Shown here piece after piece: positions 16,311 to 23,917 of a stretch of 64,000 nt of DNA; positions within the stretch are counted from its first letter, which is position 1; each line of letters opens with the position of its first letter. Source of the stretch: Hyphomicrobiales bacterium (GTDB lineage: Bacteria > Pseudomonadota > Alphaproteobacteria > Rhizobiales > Phreatobacteraceae); contig JAFKKV010000012.1 in NCBI GenBank assembly GCA_017304475.1, forward strand, positions 1 through 64,000, in the 5' to 3' direction. The notes beneath the pieces were generated by a model, which was not told the DNA's origin, searched no databases, and saw nothing but the letters and a program-made list of their open reading frames with translations. Made by a program: the position numbers and the translations under genes.

Positions 16311-16326
16311 TGGCCCGGAGCTTGCT
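16311..16326 (+). promoter_or_regulatory. Candidate sigma-54 promoter upstream of fliK
   Basis: TGGCCCGGAGCTTGCT fits the -24/-12 consensus (TGGCACG, four bases, TTGCW) with a single change and the invariant GG-N10-GC spacing. Transcription would begin near 16337, about 20 bases before the fliK start. Sigma-54 control of late flagellar genes is established in Caulobacter; for this organism it is inference. Confidence 0.45.
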
Positions 16327-16355
16327 GATCCCACGACGGTTCTTCAGATCCGGCG

Positions 16356-17789
16356 ATGGGGGCATGCGCGGTGGCGGCGACGACAACAGCAACGGTTTCG
16401 ACTGCGACTTCGAGCTCGGTCACGCGCAGCGACAACCGCACCCGCTCCGGCCAGGGCGGGGCGAACGACACGTCGCCGCAGTTCAGCGAAGCGCTCGACG
16501 CCGAGGACAAGAAGACGGCGGCGCAGTCGAACCCGCGCCCCGTCAGGCCGCAGCCGCAGCGCCGCCCGACGGCCGCAGCCGACACCCCGCCGCCCGCGCA
16601 GGACGCGGTCGCCGCGCCGCCGCCCGCGCCGGAGAAGCGCCAGGCGGCAAAGACCGACCGCGACGCCGACCGTGACGCCCAGGCGGATGACAAGACCAAG
16701 GCCGCGCCACCCGCCAAGGACGACGCCGGGCCCGCCAAGGATGCAGCGGCAACCGATGCATCGCAGCCGCAGCAGGCTCCCGTCGCAGCGCCCGCAACCG
16801 CCGCGCCGGCCGCCGGCCAGGCGCCCGCTGCCGCGTCAGCTACGCCAGGCGGCGAAGGCGAGGCGGCGGCGATCGCCGCCGTCGGCACTGCCACGCCTGT
16901 GACCGATCCGAATGCCGCGGCCACCGGACAACCGGCCGCCGCCGCCAAGGCCGTGACGGAGGCTGCCGGGCAGGCGCCGGCTCTCGCCGCCGCCCTGACC
17001 GAGGCGGGCCCGGCCGCGGCCGAGGCGGTCAAGCCGGAACTGCATGCGGCCAAGGCGGAAGCCGCCGCGCCGGCCAACCCGGCGCCGACGGCCGCGCCGG
17101 CCCATGCCGCGCCCGCCGAGACGGCCAAGGCCGATACCAAGACCGACGGCAAGTCCGACGCCAGGGCCGACGCCCGCGCCGATGCCACCGCCCCGCAGGC
17201 GGCCCCCGCTTCCGCCGAGGCCAAGGCCGCTGCGCCGGCCGACGCGCAGGCACAGACACAGACGCCGGCCGCGGCGAGCACGGCCTCGTCCGGTCCGCTG
17301 TCCTTTGTCGGCGAGGTCGCCCAGAAGGTCGCCGCCCAGACCGCGGCTCCCGGCTCGGTGGTGCCGATCCATGCGGTCGCCGTCACCATCGCGGCGCGCG
17401 CCTCCGCCGGCTCGACCCGTTTCGACATCAAGCTCGACCCGGCCGAGCTCGGCCGCATCGAGGTGAGCCTGACGCTCGATCGGGAAGGACGCGTCAAATC
17501 GAAGATCGTCGCCGAGAAGCCGGAAACGCTTGAGCTCCTGCAGCGCGACCAGCGTAATCTGGAGCGGGTCTTGAGCCAGGCCGGGCTGAACGCGTCCGAG
17601 GGGTCGCTCGAGTTCTCGCTGAAGGACCAGGGCCAGCAGGGCTCGCCGCGCGACCAGTCAAATCCCGGCCAGACGCGGACCTGGCAGACGCTCGTCGAAG
17701 ATCCCAACGGGCCGGCCGTCCAGCAGGCCTCGGCCGCCACCTATGCGCGTCTCGCCGCGGCTCGCGGCGGCGTCGATATTCGAATCTGA
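16356..17789 (+). CDS. fliK: Flagellar hook-length control protein FliK
   Basis: A 477-residue protein exported by the flagellar type III system; it measures the hook and switches export to filament proteins. Residues about 40-320 are a low-complexity Ala/Pro/Lys/Asp-rich linker, normal for the ruler part. The conserved C-terminal domain (Flg_hook, about 355-430) has FDIKLDPAELGRIEVSLTL and ERVLSQAGLNAS. The ATG at 16356 starts about 20 bases after a predicted sigma-54 transcription start; a GTG at 16371 is possible. flgD follows 13 bases later. The linker makes a long Ser/Ala-rich reading on the opposite strand that is not a gene. Confidence 0.85.
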   Translation: MGACAVAATTTATVSTATSSSVTRSDNRTRSGQGGANDTSPQFSEALDAEDKKTAAQSNPRPVRPQPQRRPTAAADTPPPAQDAVAAPPPAPEKRQAAKTDRDADRDAQADDKTKAAPPAKDDAGPAKDAAATDASQPQQAPVAAPATAAPAAGQAPAAASATPGGEGEAAAIAAVGTATPVTDPNAAATGQPAAAAKAVTEAAGQAPALAAALTEAGPAAAEAVKPELHAAKAEAAAPANPAPTAAPAHAAPAETAKADTKTDGKSDARADARADATAPQAAPASAEAKAAAPADAQAQTQTPAAASTASSGPLSFVGEVAQKVAAQTAAPGSVVPIHAVAVTIAARASAGSTRFDIKLDPAELGRIEVSLTLDREGRVKSKIVAEKPETLELLQRDQRNLERVLSQAGLNASEGSLEFSLKDQGQQGSPRDQSNPGQTRTWQTLVEDPNGPAVQQASAATYARLAAARGGVDIRI

Positions 17790-17802
17790 GAGGAACGAAG
17801 CG

Positions 17803-18459
17803 ATGGTGGACTCGACCTCGGGAGCTTCAAGCTCCAACAACACCTCGACGACGGCAAACTCCAGGCAGAAGCTGTCGACCAATTTCGACACCTTCCTGAT
17901 GATGCTGACGACGCAGCTCAGGAACCAGGATCCGACCCAGCCGATGGACGCGAACCAGTTCACCCAGCAGCTGGTGCAATATTCCCAGATCGAGCAGCAG
18001 CTGGCGACCAACGACAAGCTGGACAAGCTGATCGCCAATTCGCAGACCAACCAGACGACGACGGCGCTCGGTTATCTCGGCACCAAGGTGTCGTTCGACG
18101 CGAGCCAGGCGACGCCCGGCACGGCGTCGACGGCCTGGACCTTCACTGCGCCGACCACTGGCGACTATACGATCCGCGTCCGGGATGCCGCCGGCAAGCT
18201 GGTCAAGGAGACGAGCGCCAACATCACCGGCGGCACCGCGTCGAGCTATACCTGGGACAATGTCCGCAGCGACGGATCGCCGGTCGGCACCGGCACCTAT
18301 ACGCTGGAGCTGTGGCAGGGCACCGGTTCCAACGCCAAGCAGGTCGGCGTCGTCAATAACGGCCAGGTCTCGTCGGTCGACACCTCGGGCAGCGAGATCA
18401 CCGTGACCGTCGGCACGCAGAAAATTCCGGTCAGCAAGATCAAGTCGATTTCGCTCTGA
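17803..18459 (+). CDS. flgD: Flagellar hook assembly (capping) protein FlgD
   Basis: Scaffold at the tip of the growing hook, 218 residues. The conserved N-terminal FlgD domain is clear: NFDTFLMMLTTQLRNQDPTQ, then MDANQFTQQLVQYSQIEQQ. The C-terminal part holds the FLN-Ig/Tudor-like region with GDYTIRVRDAAGKLVKE and GTYTLELWQG. The ATG at 17803 follows AGAGGAACG and is preferred over 17743, which would overlap fliK. Second gene of a fliK-flgD unit; the rest of the flagellar cluster is outside the window. Confidence 0.93.
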   Translation: MVDSTSGASSSNNTSTTANSRQKLSTNFDTFLMMLTTQLRNQDPTQPMDANQFTQQLVQYSQIEQQLATNDKLDKLIANSQTNQTTTALGYLGTKVSFDASQATPGTASTAWTFTAPTTGDYTIRVRDAAGKLVKETSANITGGTASSYTWDNVRSDGSPVGTGTYTLELWQGTGSNAKQVGVVNNGQVSSVDTSGSEITVTVGTQKIPVSKIKSISL

Positions 18460-18573
18460 GGCCCAGGGTCATGACGGCCAGCGCTCTCCAGCAGCCATTT
18501 TCGGGACGCGCTCTCGCGCGTTTGCAGGCGATTGGAGGGGGTTGCAACGATCGCTTGTTTGTATGGATCCCAT

Positions 18574-18590
18574 TTAGGCCAAATTTAACC
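18574..18590 (+). promoter_or_regulatory. CtrA-like binding box upstream of sciP
   Basis: TTAG, seven bases, TTAACC, against the CtrA consensus TTAA-N7-TTAAC: one mismatch, correct spacing, 59 bases before the sciP start. AT-rich boxes like this are rare by chance at this GC content. CtrA activates sciP in Caulobacter; here the link is inferred. Confidence 0.45.
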
Positions 18591-18649
18591 CCCGACCGGT
18601 ACTCTCGCTTCATGACGTGGTCAGTCGCGTGCGTTGTGTGAGAGTATCT

Positions 18650-18925
18650 ATGACCGAACCCATGCGTCCGAGGGTGAAATATGTGATCGGCCCGGACGGA
18701 AGTCCGCTGACGATCGCGGATCTCCCGCCGCCCGATACCCATCGCTGGGTGATCCGGCGGAAAGCGGAAGTTGTCGCCGCCGTCCGGGGCGGCTTGCTGA
18801 GCCTCGAAGAGGCCTGCAAGCGCTATACGCTGACGGTGGAGGAATTCCTGAACTGGCAACATTCCATCGACCGTCATGGGCTTGCCGGTCTGCGTACCAC
18901 CCGCATCCAACAATATCGTCAATAA
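18650..18925 (+). CDS. sciP: CtrA inhibitor SciP (DUF1153)
   Basis: A 91-residue helix-turn-helix protein of the DUF1153 family. VKYVIGPDGSPLTIADLPPP, TKRWVIRRKAEV-like sequence (here THRWVIRRKAEVVAAV) and GLLSLEEACKRYTLTVEEFL are the family's conserved blocks. In Caulobacter SciP binds CtrA and blocks transcription of CtrA-activated cell-cycle and flagellar genes. The ATG at 18650 fits the normal length; the longer frame from 18617 adds unrelated residues. It lies 190 bp after flgD with a CtrA-like box upstream, as expected for its own feedback control. Confidence 0.9.
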   Translation: MTEPMRPRVKYVIGPDGSPLTIADLPPPDTHRWVIRRKAEVVAAVRGGLLSLEEACKRYTLTVEEFLNWQHSIDRHGLAGLRTTRIQQYRQ

Positions 18926-19061
18926 ATCGTTAATGCGCAGTGCATTTGCAACGTCGGTGCCCACCGGGGCACCGGCGCTTTCGGCGTTTTTGCCAATGGC
19001 ATGACGGGCGGGGCAGGGCGCCCGCGGGTCTGCCGGGCCGGCGCATTCTGGACATGATTTC

Positions 19062-19076
19062 TGTGATACTATAACA
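19062..19076. promoter_or_regulatory. Zur-like operator before the zinc-uptake genes
   Basis: TGTGATACTATAACA, an inverted repeat with one mismatch (TGTGAT-ACT-ATAACA), 27 bases before the first gene of the znu cluster. A near copy with perfect arms lies at 20795-20809. The form resembles zinc-uptake regulator boxes (TGTTAT...ATAACA). Its right half TATAAC could double as a -10 box. Confidence 0.5.
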
Positions 19077-19103
19077 AGATCGTTTGAAACGGCGGCCCCC
19101 GTC

Positions 19104-19289
19104 ATGCACGATCATGTCCACGCTTCGCACAACCATTCCGCCGTCGCCCACGCTGCCGCGCCCCATGGCCCGGCGCCGGTCGCCCCGTCGGGCGTGTCGA
19201 TCCTGCTGATGTCGGTGCCGGTGCGGCTCGGCTTCGCGGCGGGGCTGGTGGTCCTGCTCTGGGCGCTGGTCGCCTGGGCCCTGGTCTGA
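19104..19289 (+). CDS. Small His-rich single-pass membrane protein of the zinc-uptake locus
   Basis: A 61-residue protein. Residues 1-28 are crowded with histidines (MHDHVHASHNHSAVAHAAAP and more), likely a metal-binding tail. Residues about 31-60 are one hydrophobic membrane helix (VRLGFAAGLVVLLWALVAWA). It lies directly after the Zur-like box and 11 bases before znuC, so it looks like the first gene of the znu operon and probably helps to hold or deliver zinc at the inner membrane. I know of no named family for it; function is inferred from composition and context. Confidence 0.7.
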   Translation: MHDHVHASHNHSAVAHAAAPHGPAPVAPSGVSILLMSVPVRLGFAAGLVVLLWALVAWALV

Positions 19290-19300
19290 GGCGAGAAACG

Positions 19301-20053
19301 GTGTCATCCCCCGCTATGTCCGCTGTCCGGTTCCGCAATCTCACGCTGGGTTATGACCGCCATCCGGCGGTGCATCATCTCGACGGCACGATCCAGGTCG
19401 GCGACATGCTCGCGGTGGTCGGTCCCAATGGCGCCGGCAAGTCGACGCTGCTGAAGGGCCTGGCGGGCGCCATCAGTCCGCTCAGCGGCGCGATCGAGCT
19501 TGGCGAGGCCGGGCGCGGCAAGATCGCCTATCTGCCGCAGGCAGCCGAAATCGACCGCTCCTTTCCGATCTCGGTGTTCGAGCTGGTCGCCATGGGCTTG
19601 TGGCGGCGCACCGGCCTGTTCGGCGGCCTGTCGCGCGCCGACCGCCACGACATCGACCATGCGCTGGCCGCCGTCGGCCTGACCGGCTTCGAGAGCCGGA
19701 TCATCGGCACGCTGTCGGGCGGCCAGCTGCAGCGCATGCTGTTTGCCCGGCTCCTGGTGCAGGACGCCCGGCTGATCCTGCTCGACGAGCCGTTCACCGC
19801 GATCGATGCCAAGACCACGGCCGACCTCTTGGCCCTGGTCTGCCGGTGGAACGCCGAAAAGCGCACCATCGTGGCGGTGCTGCACGACATGGAAACGGTG
19901 CGCGCGACCTTTCCCCAGTCGCTGCTGCTGGCGCGCCGGCCGGTGGCCTGGGGCCGCACCGCCGACGTGCTGACCCCGGAAAACCTCGTTGCGGCGCGGC
20001 GCATGACCGAGGCCTTCGACGACCATGCGGCGGTCTGCGCCGTGGCAGCCTGA
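19301..20053 (+). CDS. znuC: Zinc ABC transporter ATP-binding protein ZnuC
   Basis: ATPase of the high-affinity zinc importer, 250 residues. Walker A GPNGAGKST, signature LSGGQLQRMLFARLL, Walker B LILLDEPFTAID, and the H-loop LHDMETVRATFP typical of the metal-type (manganese/zinc/iron chelate) class. The GTG at 19301 is the first start; an ATG at 19316 is an alternative that still keeps the whole domain. Fifteen bp before znuB; part of a plus-strand zinc regulon with Zur-like boxes. Confidence 0.92.
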   Translation: MSSPAMSAVRFRNLTLGYDRHPAVHHLDGTIQVGDMLAVVGPNGAGKSTLLKGLAGAISPLSGAIELGEAGRGKIAYLPQAAEIDRSFPISVFELVAMGLWRRTGLFGGLSRADRHDIDHALAAVGLTGFESRIIGTLSGGQLQRMLFARLLVQDARLILLDEPFTAIDAKTTADLLALVCRWNAEKRTIVAVLHDMETVRATFPQSLLLARRPVAWGRTADVLTPENLVAARRMTEAFDDHAAVCAVAA

Positions 20054-20067
20054 GGGCCGGTTTCGTG

Positions 20068-20934
20068 ATGTATGACATGTTCATCGGACCCTTCGTGGAG
20101 TTCGAATTCATGCGCCGGGCGCTGGTTGGCGCCATCGCGCTGTCGCTCGGCGGGGCGCCGATCGGCGTGTTCCTGATGCTCAGGCGGATGTCGCTGATGG
20201 GCGACGCCATGGCCCATGCGATCCTGCCGGGGGCAGCGGTCGGTTTCCTGCTGTTCGGCCTGCAGCTCATTCCGATGACCGTCGGCGGCATCGTCGCCGG
20301 CCTAGCGGTGGTGCTCGCGGCCGGCGTGGTCGCCCGCTTCACCGCGCTGAAGGAAGACGCTTCGCTTGCCGCCTTTTACCTGATTTCGCTGGCGCTCGGC
20401 GTCATCATCGTGTCCATGCGCGGCTCCAATGTCGACCTGATGCATGTGCTGTTCGGCACCGTGCTGGCGCTGGACGACCCGACGCTGCTGCTGCTCGCCG
20501 GCATCACCACGGTGACGCTGGTCGCGCTTGCCGTGACCTGGCGGCCCCTGGTGCTGGACTGCGTCGATCCCGGCTTCCTGCGTTCGGTCAGCCGCGCCGG
20601 CGCGCCGGCCCATATGGTTTTCCTCGCCCTCGTCGTGCTCAACCTGGTGGCCGGTTTTCATGCGCTCGGCACGCTGCTGGCGGTCGGTCTGATGATGCTT
20701 CCGGCCATTGCCGCGCGCTTCTGGGGGCGCGACGTCACCGCGCTCTGCGCCATCGCCATGCTGTTCGGCGTGGTTTCGGGCTATGCGGGATTAGTGTTAT
20801 CTTATAACATGGCGACGCCATCGGGGCCGTCCATCGTTTTGATGGCCGGGCTGGTCTATGCGGTGTCCGTCGTCTTCGGGCCGCGCGGTGGTCTGTTGCC
20901 CACTTACTGGCCCGCGCGCCATCGCGAGGCCTGA
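20068..20934 (+). CDS. znuB: Zinc ABC transporter permease ZnuB
   Basis: Inner-membrane channel of the zinc importer, 288 residues, about eight to nine hydrophobic helices of the ABC-3 family. The N-terminal RRALVGAIALSLGGAPIGVFLMLRRMSLMGDAMAHAILPG region is typical. The ATG at 20068 is chosen; the frame upstream only overlaps znuC. Near its 3' end two rare TTA codons and TCT-TAT-AAC spell a perfect Zur-like palindrome, so part of this coding sequence probably serves as an operator for znuA. Confidence 0.92.
   Translation: MYDMFIGPFVEFEFMRRALVGAIALSLGGAPIGVFLMLRRMSLMGDAMAHAILPGAAVGFLLFGLQLIPMTVGGIVAGLAVVLAAGVVARFTALKEDASLAAFYLISLALGVIIVSMRGSNVDLMHVLFGTVLALDDPTLLLLAGITTVTLVALAVTWRPLVLDCVDPGFLRSVSRAGAPAHMVFLALVVLNLVAGFHALGTLLAVGLMMLPAIAARFWGRDVTALCAIAMLFGVVSGYAGLVLSYNMATPSGPSIVLMAGLVYAVSVVFGPRGGLLPTYWPARHREA
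20795..20809. promoter_or_regulatory. Perfect Zur-like palindrome inside znuB
   Basis: TGTTAT-CTT-ATAACA, perfect 6-bp arms, lying within the last part of znuB and 147 bases before the znuA start. It matches the box at 19062-19076 at 12 of 15 positions. The codons used here (TTA GTG TTA TCT TAT AAC) are very unusual for this GC-rich sequence, which suggests selection on the DNA rather than the protein. Confidence 0.55.
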
Positions 20935-20956
20935 ACTCGCGAAAAGGATGCCGCGG

Positions 20957-21910
20957 ATGATCACGCGCCGCTTGCTCTTGCCGACGCTGCTGCTGGGACC
21001 GAGTCTTGCCTCCACCGCGCTCGCACAGGCGCCTGCTCCCGCCGCGGCCGGCGCCATGCCGGTGGTGACAACCTTCTCGATCCTGGCCGACCTGGTGCGA
21101 TCGGTCGGCGCCGAACGGGCCGCCGTGACCAGCCTCGTCGGCCCGGACAGCGACGCCCATGCCTATGCCCCGAGCCCGGCCGATGCCAAGACGATCGCCG
21201 CGGCCAAGCTCGTCTTCGTCAATGGCCTGGGCTTCGAGGGCTGGATCAGCCGGCTGATCCGCTCGTCGGGCACGCGCGCCAAGGTGATTACCGCGAGCAC
21301 CGGCATCGCGCCGCTGAAGGCCGAGGACGACCATGGCCACGGGCACGGCCATGGCGGCGGCCACGGCCACAGCCATGGCGAGAACGACCCCCATGCCTGG
21401 CAGAACGCGCTGTTCGTCAAGCGCTACGTCGCCAATATCCGTGACGCCCTGGTGGCGGCCGATCCGGCCGGCGCCGAGCTCTTTACCCGCAATGCCGCGG
21501 CCTATTCGGCTTCGCTCGATGCCCTGGACGCCGAGATCAAGGCCGAGACGGCGCGCATCCCGGCCGAGCGCCGGCGCATCCTGACCACCCATGACGCCTT
21601 CCAATATTTCGAGAAGGCCTATGGCATCGAATTCGTGGCGCTGCGCGGCGTGGCGAGCGACGCCGAGCCCTCGGCGCGCGAGCTCGGCCAGATCATCCGG
21701 CAGATCAAGCAGGGGCGGATCACGGCGCTGTTCATGGAAAACATCACCGATCCCCGGGCGATGCAGCGCATTTCCGCGGAGACCGGCGCGCGCCTCGGTG
21801 GCCGGCTCTATTCGGACGCGCTGTCGGGCGCGGATGGCCCGGCCGCCACCTATCTCGCCATGATGCGCCACAATATCAGACAGATCAGCGGTGCACTGGC
21901 GCAAAGCTGA
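20957..21910 (+). CDS. znuA: Zinc ABC transporter substrate-binding protein ZnuA
   Basis: Periplasmic zinc receptor, 317 residues. Signal peptide of about 23 residues (MITRRLLLPTLLLGPSLAST, cleaved after ALA). Mature protein has the cluster A-I metal-binding pattern: the first His in SDAHAYAPSPAD, the His-rich loop DDHGHGHGHGGGHGHSHGEN (about residues 130-150), the His in NDPHAWQN, and TTHDAFQYFEKAYGIEF. The ATG at 20957 has AAAAGG nine bases upstream; the ATG at 20948 is too close to it. 22 bp after znuB. The His-loop is the classic zinc-sensing or zinc-collecting feature of ZnuA. Confidence 0.94.
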   Translation: MITRRLLLPTLLLGPSLASTALAQAPAPAAAGAMPVVTTFSILADLVRSVGAERAAVTSLVGPDSDAHAYAPSPADAKTIAAAKLVFVNGLGFEGWISRLIRSSGTRAKVITASTGIAPLKAEDDHGHGHGHGGGHGHSHGENDPHAWQNALFVKRYVANIRDALVAADPAGAELFTRNAAAYSASLDALDAEIKAETARIPAERRRILTTHDAFQYFEKAYGIEFVALRGVASDAEPSARELGQIIRQIKQGRITALFMENITDPRAMQRISAETGARLGGRLYSDALSGADGPAATYLAMMRHNIRQISGALAQS

Positions 21911-21976
21911 CGCGCCTTTTGCGGCGCGCTTGCGTATCCTATCTATTGCCGACGCTTGTCCCCCGACGGATGACCC

Positions 21977-23068
21977 ATGACCGAAGCTCTCCAGAAGATC
22001 CCCGTGACCGTGCTGACCGGCTATCTCGGCGCCGGCAAGACCACGCTGCTCAACCGGATCCTGTCCGAAAACCACGGCAAGCGCTTCGCCGTGATCGTCA
22101 ATGAATTCGGCGAGATCGGCATCGACAACGACCTGGTGGTCGGCGCCGACGAAGAAGTCTTCGAGATGAACAACGGCTGCATCTGCTGCACCGTGCGCGG
22201 CGACCTGATCCGCATCATCGAGGGCCTCCTGCGCCGCAAGGGCAAGTTCGACGCGATCATCGTCGAGACCACCGGGCTCGCCGATCCCGCCCCGGTGGCG
22301 CAGACCTTCTTCGTCGACGAGGAAGTCGGCGCCAAGACCATGCTCGACGCGGTGGTGACGGTGGCCGACGCCAAATGGCTGCTGGACCGGCTGAAGGACG
22401 CGCCGGAGGCCAAGAACCAGATCGCCTTCGCCGATGTCATCCTGCTCAACAAGACCGACCTGGTCAGCCCGGCACAGCTGCGCGAGGTCGAGGCGCGCAT
22501 CCGCGCCATCAACCCCTATGCGGTGCTGCACCGGACGCAGAAATGCGCCGTCGAGCTCGACGCCGTGCTCGGCCGGGGCGCCTTCGACCTGAAGCGCATC
22601 CTGGAGATCGAACCGGCCTTCCTCGAGCGCGACGATCACGACCATGATCACGATCATGGCCATGACCACGGTCATCATCATCACCACCACGGCCACGATC
22701 ATCACCACGATCACGACCATACCGGCGACGATTGCGACCATCCGAGCCACGGCCTGAAGCACTATCACGACGAGGACATGCAGTCGGTGTCGTTCCGCAC
22801 GGACAAGGTGCTCGATCCCGACAAGTTCTTCCCGTGGATCCAGGACCTGACCCAGGTCGAGGGCCCGAAGATCCTGCGCTGCAAGGGCATCGTGGCGTTC
22901 AAGGACGACCCGGACCGCTTCGTGTTCCAGGGCGTGCACATGATCCTCGACGGCGATCACCAGCGCGCCTGGAAGGACGACGAGGCGCGGGAGAGCCGGG
23001 TGGTGTTCATCGGCCGCGAGCTGCCGATCGAGAAGATCAAGTCGGGCTTCGAGGCCTGCGTCGCGTGA
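21977..23068 (+). CDS. CobW/COG0523-type metal-chaperone GTPase with His-rich loop
   Basis: A 363-residue G3E GTPase. Walker A is [13 protein letters not shown] near residues 15-27, the CXCC metal site is in [21 protein letters not shown] and NKTD are the other nucleotide motifs. Between the GTPase and CobW_C domains is a long His/Asp-rich segment (about residues 217-265, with [20 protein letters not shown]). Such proteins deliver zinc to target enzymes under zinc limitation (ZigA/ZNG1-like). Position just after znuA supports a zinc role. The stop overlaps the next gene by GTGA. Confidence 0.9.
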   Translation: MTEALQKIPVTVLTGYLGAGKTTLLNRILSENHGKRFAVIVNEFGEIGIDNDLVVGADEEVFEMNNGCICCTVRGDLIRIIEGLLRRKGKFDAIIVETTGLADPAPVAQTFFVDEEVGAKTMLDAVVTVADAKWLLDRLKDAPEAKNQIAFADVILLNKTDLVSPAQLREVEARIRAINPYAVLHRTQKCAVELDAVLGRGAFDLKRILEIEPAFLERDDHDHDHDHGHDHGHHHHHHGHDHHHDHDHTGDDCDHPSHGLKHYHDEDMQSVSFRTDKVLDPDKFFPWIQDLTQVEGPKILRCKGIVAFKDDPDRFVFQGVHMILDGDHQRAWKDDEARESRVVFIGRELPIEKIKSGFEACVA

Positions 23069-23808
23069 GCGAAGCGGCGATACGCCGGCTGAGGTTCGCC
23101 TCCGGCCTGGTGCTTTTCGCCTATATCTCGCTTCACCTGATCAATCATGCGCTCGGCGTGATCTCGCTGGATCTCGCCGAGCGTGGCCTCGGCCTTGCCG
23201 TCGTGGTCTGGCACAGCCGGCCCGGCACCGTGCTGCTCTATGGCGCCGCCGCGGTTCACTTCGGCCTCGCCCTGCGCACCGTGTTCCTGCGCCGCCACTG
23301 GAGGCTGCCGCTGATCGAGATCGTGCGGCTGGCCTCGGGTTTCTCCTTGCCGCTCCTGCTGATCGGCCATGTCGTGACGACCCGCGTCGCGGCCGTCTTC
23401 TTCGAAATCCCGCCGAGCTATGCCCGCATCGTCACCTTGCTGGTCGCCTCCGGCTCGCAGGGCTGGCAGCTGGCTTTGCTGGCGCCGGGCTGGCTGCATG
23501 GCTGCCTCGGCCTGTGGATCTCGCTCCGGCGCTTTGCCTGGGCCCAGCGCTGGAGGCCCGTCCTGGTCGCCCTGGTGATCGCCATGCCGCTGGTCGCGGC
23601 ACTCGGTTTTCTCAGGATGGCCAACGAGGTCGATATCAGCCCGGCGGTGGTGGCCATGCGCCAACCGGCGGCCGCGTTGCGCCCGGGGCTGGCCGCCTGG
23701 CAGACCGACCTGATGCGCGGCTATCTCCTGGCCCTCGGCCTGACGCTGGTCGCCGGCTGGCTGCGCCACCGCTGGATGGCGCGGCAAGAGCGCGAGATCC
23801 GGGAGTGA
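23065..23808 (+). CDS. Multi-pass membrane protein resembling the N-terminal membrane domain of adenylate cyclases
   Basis: A 247-residue inner-membrane protein with about six hydrophobic helices. It starts with a GTG that overlaps the GTPase stop (GTGA), so the two are translationally coupled. The first helix, [25 protein letters not shown], with histidines spaced in helices (also [11 protein letters not shown] and [10 protein letters not shown]) resembles the cytochrome-b-like membrane domain found at the N terminus of class III adenylate/guanylate cyclases of Rhizobiales. Here the frame stops after the last helix and no cyclase or ferredoxin domain follows. It may be a separate family of heme or metal membrane proteins, or a truncated cyclase. 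The similarity is from memory, not from a search. Confidence 0.6.
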   Translation: MSEAAIRRLRFASGLVLFAYISLHLINHALGVISLDLAERGLGLAVVVWHSRPGTVLLYGAAAVHFGLALRTVFLRRHWRLPLIEIVRLASGFSLPLLLIGHVVTTRVAAVFFEIPPSYARIVTLLVASGSQGWQLALLAPGWLHGCLGLWISLRRFAWAQRWRPVLVALVIAMPLVAALGFLRMANEVDISPAVVAMRQPAAALRPGLAAWQTDLMRGYLLALGLTLVAGWLRHRWMARQEREIRE

Positions 23809-23917
23809 CGGTCCCGGCCGGCCGCGCTGCGGCGTGGGATGGCTGGTCTGCCGGCCGGTCATTGCTCAATGGCCCGACCTCTGGTCCTTGTTACGCGGCA
23901 GGAGGCATGGGTCCGAC

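Noticed and set aside
16010-17740. 576-codon Ala/Ser-rich minus-strand frame opposite fliK
   Set aside because: Mirror of the low-complexity Ala/Pro linker of FliK; overlaps otnK in another frame and has no family features.
20735-22960. 741-codon minus-strand frame over znuA and the CobW-type GTPase gene
   Set aside because: Shadow of two well-supported plus-strand genes; its Val/Met/Ile-rich part is the complement of the His-rich loop.
23065-23808. Annotating this gene as an adenylate cyclase
   Set aside because: Only the membrane part is present; no cyclase catalytic domain follows before the methyltransferase gene.
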